Below are positions 1-6,848 of a stretch of DNA of 64,000 bases, piece after piece. The DNA lies in assembly GCA_016842085.1 (NCBI GenBank), contig JAEVEX010000044.1, positions 1 to 64,000 of the forward strand, given 5' to 3'. Each line of letters starts with the position of its first letter. Within the stretch, counting starts at the first letter, position 1. This stretch comes from Candidatus Thermoflexus tengchongensis. Lineage in GTDB: Bacteria; Chloroflexota; Anaerolineae; Thermoflexales; Thermoflexaceae. The position numbers and the translations under genes were made by a program. The notes under the pieces were generated by a model, which saw nothing but the letters and a program-made list of their open reading frames with translations, was not told the origin of the DNA and did no database searches.

Positions 1-176
1 GGATCCCGTTCCTTTAACAAGCCGTGTTTCGCCACCCAGTAGGCGGCCTTCCCATCGGCAACCTTCAGAATGGCAGCACAGCGTTCCCGCACATAGGGAC
101 GAGGATCGTGATCTCGATGGTTAATCAATTGTTGGCGTTCCTCTTCCGTCAATGTCACTGTTCTACGTCGGGCCAT
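1..176 (-). CDS. IS630-type transposase, N-terminal part (runs off left edge)
   Basis: The first 58 residues read from an ATG at 176 with AGGAG seven bases upstream. They begin MARRRTVTLTEEERQQL and continue with an R-P-Y-V-R-E-R-C-A-A-I-L-K stretch and a W-V-A-K-H-G-L-L helix. This is the usual opening of IS630/Tc1-family helix-turn-helix transposases, where short basic N-termini precede the homeodomain-like DNA-binding part. The DDE catalytic part would lie left of the window, so activity cannot be judged. A stand-alone helix-turn-helix protein of the same fold is the alternative. Confidence 0.6.
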   Translation of the reverse strand, partial: MARRRTVTLTEEERQQLINHRDHDPRPYVRERCAAILKVADGKAAYWVAKHGLLKERD

Positions 177-252
177 CTTTCGCTCCTTTCATGCGTGATG
201 ACCCGAGTATGCCTTTACCGATCTTGACTGTCAAAACTCATTAGTCCTCCGG

Positions 253-704
253 CCAGCGGCCGGCCTCCGCCGGCCAAAAGGCTTTTGCGTCAGCGAAGGC
301 TGACGCCCGGCGCGGAGCGCCTCACCAGGCCGATTTCCAATCGGCGCGATAAGCCAGCGGCCGGCCTCCGCCGGCCGAAAGGCTTTTGCGTCAGCGAAGG
401 CTGACGCCCGGCGCGGAGCGCCTCACCAGGCCGATTTCAATCGGCGTGGAAGGCCGGTGGTCAGGCGCGGTGGGGTGTCGAATGAATTCGACCTTATAGG
501 CCTCCGGCCAGCGGCCGGCCTCCGCCGGCCGAAAGGCTTTTGCGTCAGCGAAGGCTGACGCCCGGCGCGGAGCGCCTCACCAGGGCCGATTTCAATCGGC
601 GCGATAAGCCCGCGGCCGGCCTCCGCCGGCCAAAAAAGCCTTCCGCGTCGGCGCAGGCCGACGCGGAGCACCAGGCGCCTCACGAGGCCGATTTCCATCG
701 GCGC
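253..704. repeat. Four copies of a ~100-base structured repeat with three dyads each
   Basis: Copies lie at about 253-352, 354-447, 508-607 and 609-704; the first three are nearly identical and the fourth has diverged. Each copy holds three inverted repeats: GGCCGGC/GCCGGCC (258-275 in copy 1), GCGTCAGC/GCTGACGC around GAAG (287-306, 388-407, 542-561) and GCCGATT/AATCGGC. In copy 4 the middle stem is GCGTCGGC/GCCGACGC (645-664), so both arms changed together and pairing is kept. Apparent reading frames across the block are by-products of its GC richness. No gene is seen from 177 to 775. Confidence 0.85.
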
Positions 705-775
705 ACCCGTCATGCCGGATGCCCTGCGGCTCAGGCGTTCAGGGAACGTAGGGGCGGCTTCCACGCCCTCACGGT

Positions 776-1477
776 TCACTCCCCCGAATCCGGTGCCGGG
801 AGAATCCGCCGGAGCGCTTCCTGAAGATCCCGGGGAAGGACGCTCTGGCGCGCCTCTTTGCGCAGCCACTCCTTGAGTTTCCGGGCGTGAACGACCGGGA
901 TGCTGCTGCTCTCCACATCCAGGCGCGCTTCCGGATGGGTGAAGACGATAACGGGCTGGATGGGGACTTCCTTCCCATCCAGCTGACGGGCGAAATGGCG
1001 ACGGAGCGCTTCCGCCTCCAGCTGGGCTTCCCGGGTCGGGTTCCCCAGGGTATCCTGAGCCATCCAGCGCAGGAAACGCCGGAAGGGCCCCATCGGCTGG
1101 GACCATCGGTCGTTCCGACAGCGGATCTCCCCCCGCTGCCATTTGACGACGAAGGTCCGCACCCCATCCGGGCCGACCAGGACATGGTCCGCGGGGAGCA
1201 CATAGTGGTAGAGGGTATATCGATCATCCAGGCCTTTGAGCGCCTGGGTCAACGCCGCCTCCGGCCGGTCCGGACGCACGAAACGATGGATGTAATAAAT
1301 CCCGATCTGGGTCAGCCCAAACCCCACAAAAAAAGCAATGACCGGGATGAGAGCGAGCTGAGGATACAGCAGGGAAGTCACCAGGCCGAGGATCAGAATG
1401 ATGTAGCCGATGGGGAAGGCCCAGTTTCCGATCGTCGCCCGACGCTGGATATAGCGCTCATTGCGCACGACTTTCAT
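776..1477 (-). CDS. NERD-like domain membrane protein
   Basis: A 233-residue protein starting at MKVVRNERY, with GGGAGG upstream of this ATG; an earlier in-frame start lacks such a site. Two hydrophobic helices occupy roughly residues 18-38 and 42-64, followed by a soluble domain from about 85. That part has the NERD layout: a D-H-V-L-V-G-P-D-G strand, a V-V-K-W strand, a later N-P-T-R-E-A-Q-L helix and a V-I-V-F-T-H strand. In nuclease-related NERD domains the second strand carries an E-x-K catalytic pair; here it reads V-V-K, so nuclease activity is doubtful. It faces the structured repeats at its 3' side. Function unknown. Confidence 0.55.
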   Translation of the reverse strand: MKVVRNERYIQRRATIGNWAFPIGYIILILGLVTSLLYPQLALIPVIAFFVGFGLTQIGIYYIHRFVRPDRPEAALTQALKGLDDRYTLYHYVLPADHVLVGPDGVRTFVVKWQRGEIRCRNDRWSQPMGPFRRFLRWMAQDTLGNPTREAQLEAEALRRHFARQLDGKEVPIQPVIVFTHPEARLDVESSSIPVVHARKLKEWLRKEARQSVLPRDLQEALRRILPAPDSGE

Positions 1478-1562
1478 CGGTTTCAAGCCTCCCAGCCGAA
1501 GTTGGGAACCGGGTTGGGTTAAGCTTCCCCTACAGGACACCGATGGGAATACGAATCTCTCC

Positions 1563-1874
1563 TCACGCGCCTCGCAGCTGATGATACTCCTCGGGGCTCA
1601 GGAAACGACCCCCTTCAATGGTCCGTTCCACCACACGATAATGCTCATCCAGATGAACTTCCGCCCGCATCAGCTGGAAACAGCGGTTATCCATGATTTC
1701 CTTAATCAGCACGTAGCCCGTTCCGGCCTCTTCCGGATTCAGGTCATACCGGCGATCCGCCCGGACAGCAACGGGAGCCCCACATCGCCCGCACTGCACA
1801 TACAGCCAGATCGCATCGGGATCCCGTTCGGTCGTCCCTCCGCCCAGAAGCTCACGGATCCTTCGCCAGATCAT
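1563..1874 (-). CDS. Small zinc-ribbon-like protein
   Basis: A 103-residue protein with a GGGGGG ribosome site before its ATG. A C-G-R-C-G knuckle sits at residues 28-32, followed by a basic hairpin, but the only later cysteine is near residue 65, so a complete four-cysteine zinc site is not evident. The rest is charged and soluble (E-V-H-L-D-E-H-Y region). It follows fabF at a 68-base distance on the same strand and may be cotranscribed with it. I do not recognise a named family; the coding call rests on start site, length and codon pattern. Confidence 0.6.
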   Translation of the reverse strand: MIWRRIRELLGGGTTERDPDAIWLYVQCGRCGAPVAVRADRRYDLNPEEAGTGYVLIKEIMDNRCFQLMRAEVHLDEHYRVVERTIEGGRFLSPEEYHQLRGA

Positions 1875-1942
1875 CGCCAGACCCCCCTTTCTGGAACCCC
1901 AGCTTGCTGCCGGAGCCGCATTTTATCCCCACGGGGCTTATC

Positions 1943-3214
1943 TCATTCCCAACCCTCCCAGCGCCCGAGGACCAGCGAGACATTATGCCCCCCGAAACCG
2001 AAGGCGTTCACCAGCGCCCGGCGAACCCTGGCGTTCCGGGCCGCGTTGGGGACGTAATCCAGATCACATTCGGGATCAGGGGTTTCATAGTTAATTGTGG
2101 GATGGATGATCTGGTGCACCAGCGTCAGCACCGTGGCGATGGCACCGAGCGCCCCTGCCGCGCCCATCGTGTGGCCGATCATGGACTTGGTGGCACTGAT
2201 CGGGATCCGGTAAGCGGTTTCCCCAAACACCTGCTTGATCGCCATCGTCTCGATCGGATCATTCAACCGGGTGGAGGTCCCATGGGCATTGATGTAGTCG
2301 ATCTCCTCCGGCCCGAGCCCCGCATCCTGGAGGGCCCAGCGCATGGCGCGAGCCGCTCCGGCTCCATCCGGTTCGGGCGCCGCTACGTGGTGGGCATCCG
2401 CCGCGTTGCCGTAACCCAGGACCTCTGCATAGATCCGGGCGCCCCGGGCGCGGGCGTGGGAGAGCCGTTCCAGCACCAGGATCCCGGCGCCCTCGGCGTA
2501 AACGAATCCATCCCGATGGGCATCGAAGGGGCGGCTGGCCCGCTCGGGCTCCTCGTTCCGGGTGGAAAGGGCCCGCATGGCCGCAAAGCCGGCGATGGCG
2601 AAATCGGTGATCAGGGCCTCCACCCCGCCACAGATCACCACATCCGCGATGCCCCGGCGGATCCACTCGGCCGCCTCGCCGATCGCCTGGGCGCCAGTGG
2701 CGCAGGCAGCAGCGACCGTGGCGATCGGGCCTTTCGCCCCGAAATAAACGCTCACGTGGTGGCTCAGCATGTTGGGGATCGAAGCGACGAGGGCAAAGGG
2801 GCTCACCCGGGCCAGCCCCTGGGTGCGGAAGATCTGGATCTGACGGTCGGCCACCTCATAGCCTCCCATCCCAACCCCAATCAGCGTCCCCACCCGCTCG
2901 GGATCCGGGAACCCATCGAACCCGGCGTCCCGCACGGCTTCCAGGGCGGCCACCACGGCGAACTGGGAACAACGGGCCATGCGCCGGGCCTCTTTCGGGG
3001 AGAGGGCGATGGTCGGATCGAAGCCCTTCACTTCGCCGGCGATGCGGACCGGGAGCCCTGAGGCATCGAACTGGGTGATGGGGCCGATGCCGGAGCGGCC
3101 GGCGATCAGGCCCTCCCAGAACGCCCGGACGTTCAGGCCCAGGGGGGAAAGGGCCCCCATCCCGGTGATCACCACCCGCTGGGTTTCTGAACGGGAAAGC
3201 GGCATCTGGCTCAT
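1943..3214 (-). CDS. fabF: Beta-ketoacyl-ACP synthase II
   Basis: This enzyme condenses malonyl-ACP with acyl-ACP in type II fatty-acid synthesis in the cytosol. The 423-residue protein has the complete thiolase-fold signature: VVITGMGALSPLG at the N-terminus, nucleophile Cys171 in A-A-A-C-A-T-G-A, His311 in N-A-H-G-T-S-T and His348 in I-G-H-T-M-G-A-A-G-A. Glycine-rich F-G-F-G-G-H-N closes the C-terminus. ATGs at 3214 and 3205 are both possible; neither has a strong ribosome site and the longer is given. It stands alone, away from acpP or fabD. Its length and motifs are those of FabF rather than FabB or FabH. Confidence 0.95.
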   Translation of the reverse strand: MSQMPLSRSETQRVVITGMGALSPLGLNVRAFWEGLIAGRSGIGPITQFDASGLPVRIAGEVKGFDPTIALSPKEARRMARCSQFAVVAALEAVRDAGFDGFPDPERVGTLIGVGMGGYEVADRQIQIFRTQGLARVSPFALVASIPNMLSHHVSVYFGAKGPIATVAAACATGAQAIGEAAEWIRRGIADVVICGGVEALITDFAIAGFAAMRALSTRNEEPERASRPFDAHRDGFVYAEGAGILVLERLSHARARGARIYAEVLGYGNAADAHHVAAPEPDGAGAARAMRWALQDAGLGPEEIDYINAHGTSTRLNDPIETMAIKQVFGETAYRIPISATKSMIGHTMGAAGALGAIATVLTLVHQIIHPTINYETPDPECDLDYVPNAARNARVRRALVNAFGFGGHNVSLVLGRWEGWE

Positions 3215-3362
3215 CCAGGGAACCTGTCGCGCTTTCTTCCGAATCCCCGTACCGCAAAGCCCTATCGTAAAACATCGTCTGGAGGCCGATCGGGTCGCCG
3301 GGGATGATCCACCTGGCCTCAAAAATCCGTCACGGGAACATCCACACCGATGGCATCCCTGC

Positions 3363-4424
3363 TCAGATGATCCCCACCTGGCTGTAGTCCCCCAGGGTGA
3401 ATTTATACGCCTTCGGTTTCATCGGCGAGTGGGTGATCACCACACGGCGGCCGATCAGGCTGTCGGCGATCCGTGGGATGTCCTCGATACGGCAGTGCTC
3501 CAGCACAATGCTGTGCTCGATTTCGCTGTTGATGATCTCGCAGTGATGGTAGATGCTGGTGAAGGGGCCGATGTAGCTGTTCACAATGCGGGTGTGTTCG
3601 CCGATGATCGCCGGGCCGCGGATGCGGCTGTTGATGATCTCCGCCCCCTTTTCGATAACCACCTTGCCCTCCAGCACGGAATCCCGATCCACATATCCAT
3701 CCACCCGCGGCTCCAGCTCCTCCAGCACCAGGCTGTTGGCGGCCAGCATATCGATCGGCTTCCCCGTATCAATCCACCACCCGGTGTGAATGTAGGGATA
3801 GACCCGGTAGCCTTTCTCCACCAGATACTGAATGGCGTCCGTGATCTCCAGCTCGCCCCGCCAGCTGGGGCGGATGGCTTCCACCGCCTCGAAGATCGGA
3901 GGGCGGAAGAGATAGATGCCCACCAGCGCCAGGTTGCTGCGCGGCTCGCGGGGCTTCTCCACCAGCCGCACGATGCGACCGTTCTCCAGCTCCGCCACCC
4001 CATAGTGCTGGGGGTCGGGGACCTCCTTCAGGACGATCTGGGCATCGTAGTCGCTCTCCAGGAACATCTCCACCAGATGGCGGATCCCGCCCTGGATCAC
4101 ATTGTCGCCCAGGAACATCACAAAAGGCGATTCCCCCAGATAGCCCCGGGCGATTTTCACCGCATGGGCCAGGCCCAGCGGCGCCTCCTGACGGATGTAG
4201 GTCACCTTCACCCCCCAGCGGCTCCCATCCCCCACCGCCGCCATCACCTCGGGGGCCGTATCCCCCACCACGATCCCGATATCCGTGATGCCCGCGTCTC
4301 TGACCGTTTCGATGACCCGGAAGAGAACCGGCTTGTTGGCGATGGGGATCAGCTGCTTGGCGCTGGTGAAGGTCAGAGGATACAGGCGAGTTCCCTTCCC
4401 TCCGCTCAGGATCAGCGCTTTCAT
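3363..4424 (-). CDS. Glucose-1-phosphate thymidylyltransferase, long form
   Basis: A 353-residue sugar-nucleotide transferase that would make dTDP-glucose for surface polysaccharide. The start at 4424 has AAAGGAG upstream. The N-terminal Rossmann-like domain opens with LSGGKGTRLYPLT, the nucleotide-binding loop, and has S-A-K-Q-L-I-P and G-D-N-V-I-Q motifs. The last ~110 residues are short hexapeptide-like repeats typical of a left-handed beta helix (S-R-I-R-G-P-A-I-I-G). This matches the long RmlA family, which differs from the short enzyme by that helix. No rmlBCD genes are beside it, so the sugar product is unassigned. The polysaccharide genes at 6-11 kb and 40-43 kb are plausible users. 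Confidence 0.88.
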   Translation of the reverse strand: MKALILSGGKGTRLYPLTFTSAKQLIPIANKPVLFRVIETVRDAGITDIGIVVGDTAPEVMAAVGDGSRWGVKVTYIRQEAPLGLAHAVKIARGYLGESPFVMFLGDNVIQGGIRHLVEMFLESDYDAQIVLKEVPDPQHYGVAELENGRIVRLVEKPREPRSNLALVGIYLFRPPIFEAVEAIRPSWRGELEITDAIQYLVEKGYRVYPYIHTGWWIDTGKPIDMLAANSLVLEELEPRVDGYVDRDSVLEGKVVIEKGAEIINSRIRGPAIIGEHTRIVNSYIGPFTSIYHHCEIINSEIEHSIVLEHCRIEDIPRIADSLIGRRVVITHSPMKPKAYKFTLGDYSQVGII

Positions 4425-4609
4425 GGATCTCCCGCTCCTTTTTGGGTGCTCGGAATAGCGGAATAGGAGGAATCTACCCCCTCCCACCTGCGCCCCCCTC
4501 GGGCGCTTGCAGGCGGGATCCGGCCGACCGAACCCCACCGCGCGTCCGGTGTTTTCCATTCTATCCGACAATCCGACTCTCGGGGAGCGGTTCGGCGCTC
4601 CGCGTTCCC

Positions 4610-4639
4610 TGTAGGGCAACTGCAAGCAGTTGCCCTACA
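4610..4639. repeat. 30-base palindrome, intergenic copy
   Basis: Two perfect 14-base arms, TGTAGGGCAACTGC and its complement, flank a central AA. No T run follows, so it is not a classical terminator. It matches in size the two palindromes in the broken tnpB (47930-47959, 48489-48518); the arms agree at 7 of 14 positions, including TG, AG and GC. Confidence 0.75.
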
Positions 4640-4674
4640 CTTGAAGGCAGTCAATGAGGTCCGCGCAGATCTCA

Positions 4675-4706
4675 TTGCATAAACTTATCACTTGTGATAA
4701 GATAAT
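4675..4706 (+). promoter_or_regulatory. AbiE promoter with palindromic operator
   Basis: A TTGCAT box at 4675-4680 and TAAGAT/GATAAT at 4698-4706 flank a perfect 18-base palindrome at 4684-4701 (CTTATCAC, TT, GTGATAAG). An inverted repeat between -35 and -10 in front of an AbiE pair is what known AbiE autoregulation would predict, since the AbiEi antitoxin binds inverted repeats in its own promoter. The exact -10 is uncertain. Confidence 0.65.
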
Positions 4707-4751
4707 GCAACAATCATTCCCCACGGACGGCCATGGTTTGAGGACCCGGCC

Positions 4752-5390
4752 ATGACATTCGAGGAGCTGCTGCGCACGGTAGGAGATGAACCCGTTTTCG
4801 AGACGGGGTTGCTTCTGGCGGGGGAGGAAAATCCCGACAGCCTGCGCGTTCAACTCGCCCGATGGGTGCGAGCGGGTAAACTGTATCGCCTGCGCCGCGG
4901 GCTCTACGCGCTGGCTCCCCCTTACCAGCGCGTTCTCCCCCATCCGTTCCTGGTCGCCAACCATCTCGTGCGGCCCTCCTACGTGAGCCTGCAGGCTGCC
5001 CTTGCCCATCACGGCCTTATCCCGGAGGCCGTCTACGTCATCACCAGTGTGACAACCGCTCGCCCGGGGAAATGGCAAACGCCCCTGGGCGCTTTCCTCT
5101 ACCGTCACGTGCACTCCGCGTTCTTCTTTGGTTATCGACTGGAAGAAGTGGCTCCCGGCCAGCGGGCGTTCATCGCCCTCCCGGAAAAGGCGCTGCTGGA
5201 CCTGATTTACCTGCAGCCCGAGAGGAGCCTGAACGCCTATCTGCGGGAGCTACGCTTGCAGAACCTGGATCGTCTCGATCCCCAGCGCCTGCGCGAGTTC
5301 GCCGAGCGCTCGGGTGCGGTCAAATTACGCCGCGCAGCGGATCTCATTCTTACCCTGCAAGCTGAAGAGGAGGCCTACGAAGCCCTATGA
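4752..5390 (+). CDS. abiEi: AbiEi-family antitoxin / transcriptional regulator
   Basis: A 212-residue protein with an N-terminal winged helix-turn-helix (about residues 1-55, ending in R-A-G-K-L-Y-R-L-R-R-G-L-Y) and the AbiEi body: N-H-L-V-R-P-S-Y-V-S-L-Q-A-A-L, then Y-V-I-T-S-V-T, and A-L-P-E-K-A-L-L-D-L. These are the hallmarks of the AbiEi/type IV TA antitoxin family, which represses its own operon and counters the AbiEii nucleotidyltransferase without direct binding. GAGG lies eight bases before the ATG. The stop overlaps the toxin start (ATGA at 5387), so the two are translationally coupled. Type IV classification comes from family knowledge. Confidence 0.9.
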   Translation: MTFEELLRTVGDEPVFETGLLLAGEENPDSLRVQLARWVRAGKLYRLRRGLYALAPPYQRVLPHPFLVANHLVRPSYVSLQAALAHHGLIPEAVYVITSVTTARPGKWQTPLGAFLYRHVHSAFFFGYRLEEVAPGQRAFIALPEKALLDLIYLQPERSLNAYLRELRLQNLDRLDPQRLREFAERSGAVKLRRAADLILTLQAEEEAYEAL

Positions 5391-6199
5391 AGGATTACCT
5401 GGCTGATCTGGTTCGCTCCGCCATCTCCATCTGGCAAGCCCGCAACCTGGTGCGGGAGTATCTTCAGGCTCGCATCCTCGAGGTCCTGCAACGGGAAGGG
5501 GCCATGCTCGCTCTGGCCTTTCACGGTGGCACTGCGCTGCGTTTTCTCTACCGTATTCCTCGCTACTCGGAAGATCTGGACTTCGCCTGGGAGCGGAAGG
5601 AGGCGCCATACGACCTTCGCGGCTATTTACAGGCTGTGCGGAGGATGTTAGAAGCGGAGGGTTACGATATCACGCTCAGGGTTAATGACCGCAAGGTAGT
5701 GCACAGCGCGTTTGTGCGCTTCCGGGGCCTGTTGCACGAATTGCGCCTGTCCCCCTATCCTGACGAGGTGCTGGCCGTAAAGGTGGAGGTGGACACACGG
5801 CCTCCGGCGGGCGCAGGTCTCGAGGTGACGTTCGTGCGTCGGCACGTGACGTTGCGCCTGCAACATCACGACAAAGCCTCCCTTCTGGCGGGCAAACTCC
5901 ACGCCATCCTGCAGCGTCCCTATCTGAAGGGCCGCGATGTCTATGACCTTCTGTGGTTTCTCAGCGATCCGACATGGCCGCCACCCAACCTGACCATGTT
6001 GAACAATGCCCTCCGCCAGACAGGATGGCGGGGGCCAACGGTGACATGGGCGAACTGGCGCGAGGTCGTATGGCAGCGATTGGCCGCTCTCCCCTGGGAT
6101 CGGGTTATTGAGGATGCACGGCCGTTCCTGGAGCGGGAGGCGGATGTCGCCTTGCTGACGAGGGAAAACGTGACGCGGGTTCTAAGAGCCGATGGGTGA
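5387..6199 (+). CDS. abiEii: AbiEii/AbiGii-type nucleotidyltransferase toxin
   Basis: A 270-residue member of the AbiEii toxin family, DNA polymerase beta-like nucleotidyltransferases that cause growth arrest, often by modifying tRNA. The active site is intact: Gly47-Gly48-Thr in H-G-G-T-A-L-R, then Ser61-x-Asp63-x-Asp65 in Y-S-E-D-L-D-F, a later V-K-V-E-V-D-T strand holding the third acid, and L-L-A-G-K-L-H-A-I plus G-R-D-V-Y-D-L-L-W near residue 180. It overlaps the antitoxin by four bases. It converges with the CpsD-like gene, 22 bases apart. The target is unknown here; anti-phage or plasmid-stability roles are inferred from the family. Confidence 0.9.
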   Translation: MKDYLADLVRSAISIWQARNLVREYLQARILEVLQREGAMLALAFHGGTALRFLYRIPRYSEDLDFAWERKEAPYDLRGYLQAVRRMLEAEGYDITLRVNDRKVVHSAFVRFRGLLHELRLSPYPDEVLAVKVEVDTRPPAGAGLEVTFVRRHVTLRLQHHDKASLLAGKLHAILQRPYLKGRDVYDLLWFLSDPTWPPPNLTMLNNALRQTGWRGPTVTWANWREVVWQRLAALPWDRVIEDARPFLEREADVALLTRENVTRVLRADG

Positions 6200-6221
6200 C
6201 GGGAAAACCTATCCGAGGATC

Positions 6222-6827
6222 TCATCCCGCCCAGAGGATCACCCCCAGCACGGTGGCGTGGACCCGTTCCAGGGCCTCACGGGCCTGGAGCAAATGGGCG
6301 CGATGGGTGCGGCGGACGCGCGCGATGAGGAGTGCGCCATCGCTATGCTCCGCCAGCGTGAGGGTCCAGCTCACGGTTTGCGCCGGAGGGGCATAGATCA
6401 GGATCCGCTCCGCCCGTCGCCGGAGGGCCTGGAGGAGCTCCCCCACCTTTCGCGGGCTGGGAGGCCATGGATCCGAACCCGGCGCGCCGGCGGGCAACAG
6501 GATCAACCCGGGGATCCCCGCCTCCACCAGGACCGCATCGATCGGCCCCCCCGTCCCTTTGAGCAGGGCGCGGAGCCCGGGCGAAGGGGAGACCCCCAGC
6601 CCCTCATGGAGCCGGGGCCGTTCCAGATCCGCATCCACCAGCAGGGTTTGCCGGCCCGCCTCTGCAAAGGCGATGCCCAGATCCCGCGCGACCTCCGCCG
6701 CCGGCTCTCCGGGGGATGCCGGCGTCAGCAGCAGAACCTGAAGCGGGTGCTCCAGGCGCAGCGCCTCCAGGTTCGCTCGCAGGATCCGGCAGGCTTCGGA
6801 TATCATCGGCCAGGATCGGGGTTCCAT
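6222..6827 (-). CDS. CpsD/CapB-like ATPase with lost Walker A motif
   Basis: A 201-residue protein in the place usually taken by the bacterial tyrosine kinase CpsD that partners Wzz-type proteins. It keeps the family fold, including the start E-A-C-R-I-L-R-A-N-L-E and the Walker A' strand L-L-V-D-A-D-L-E-R-P. The P-loop, normally G-E-G-K-T/S, reads P-A-S-P-G-E-P-A-A here, so the catalytic lysine and the Ser/Thr are absent. No tyrosine cluster ends the protein. It is therefore probably a pseudo-kinase, or a scaffold that no longer binds ATP normally. It follows the Wzz-like gene by 21 bases in the same operon. No clear ribosome site precedes the ATG. Confidence 0.75.
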   Translation of the reverse strand: MEPRSWPMISEACRILRANLEALRLEHPLQVLLLTPASPGEPAAEVARDLGIAFAEAGRQTLLVDADLERPRLHEGLGVSPSPGLRALLKGTGGPIDAVLVEAGIPGLILLPAGAPGSDPWPPSPRKVGELLQALRRRAERILIYAPPAQTVSWTLTLAEHSDGALLIARVRRTHRAHLLQAREALERVHATVLGVILWAG

Positions 6828-6848
6828 CGCCGCTGCCGTATGCGGGTT

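Larger units (their letters stand above)
4425..4751. other. Intergenic region between divergent units; palindrome and operator
   Basis: This 327-base stretch separates the minus-strand nucleotidyltransferase from the plus-strand AbiE pair. It holds a 14-bp-arm inverted repeat at 4610-4639 and an 18-base operator-like palindrome at 4684-4701, both listed separately. No further gene is seen. Confidence 0.7.

Noticed and set aside
253-704. CRISPR-like array
   Set aside because: Only four ~100-base copies, directly adjacent or irregularly spaced, with no unique short spacers and no cas genes.
423-1142. 239-codon minus-strand frame over the left repeats
   Set aside because: Its sequence is produced by the GC-rich structured repeats and by the antisense of another frame of the NERD-like gene.
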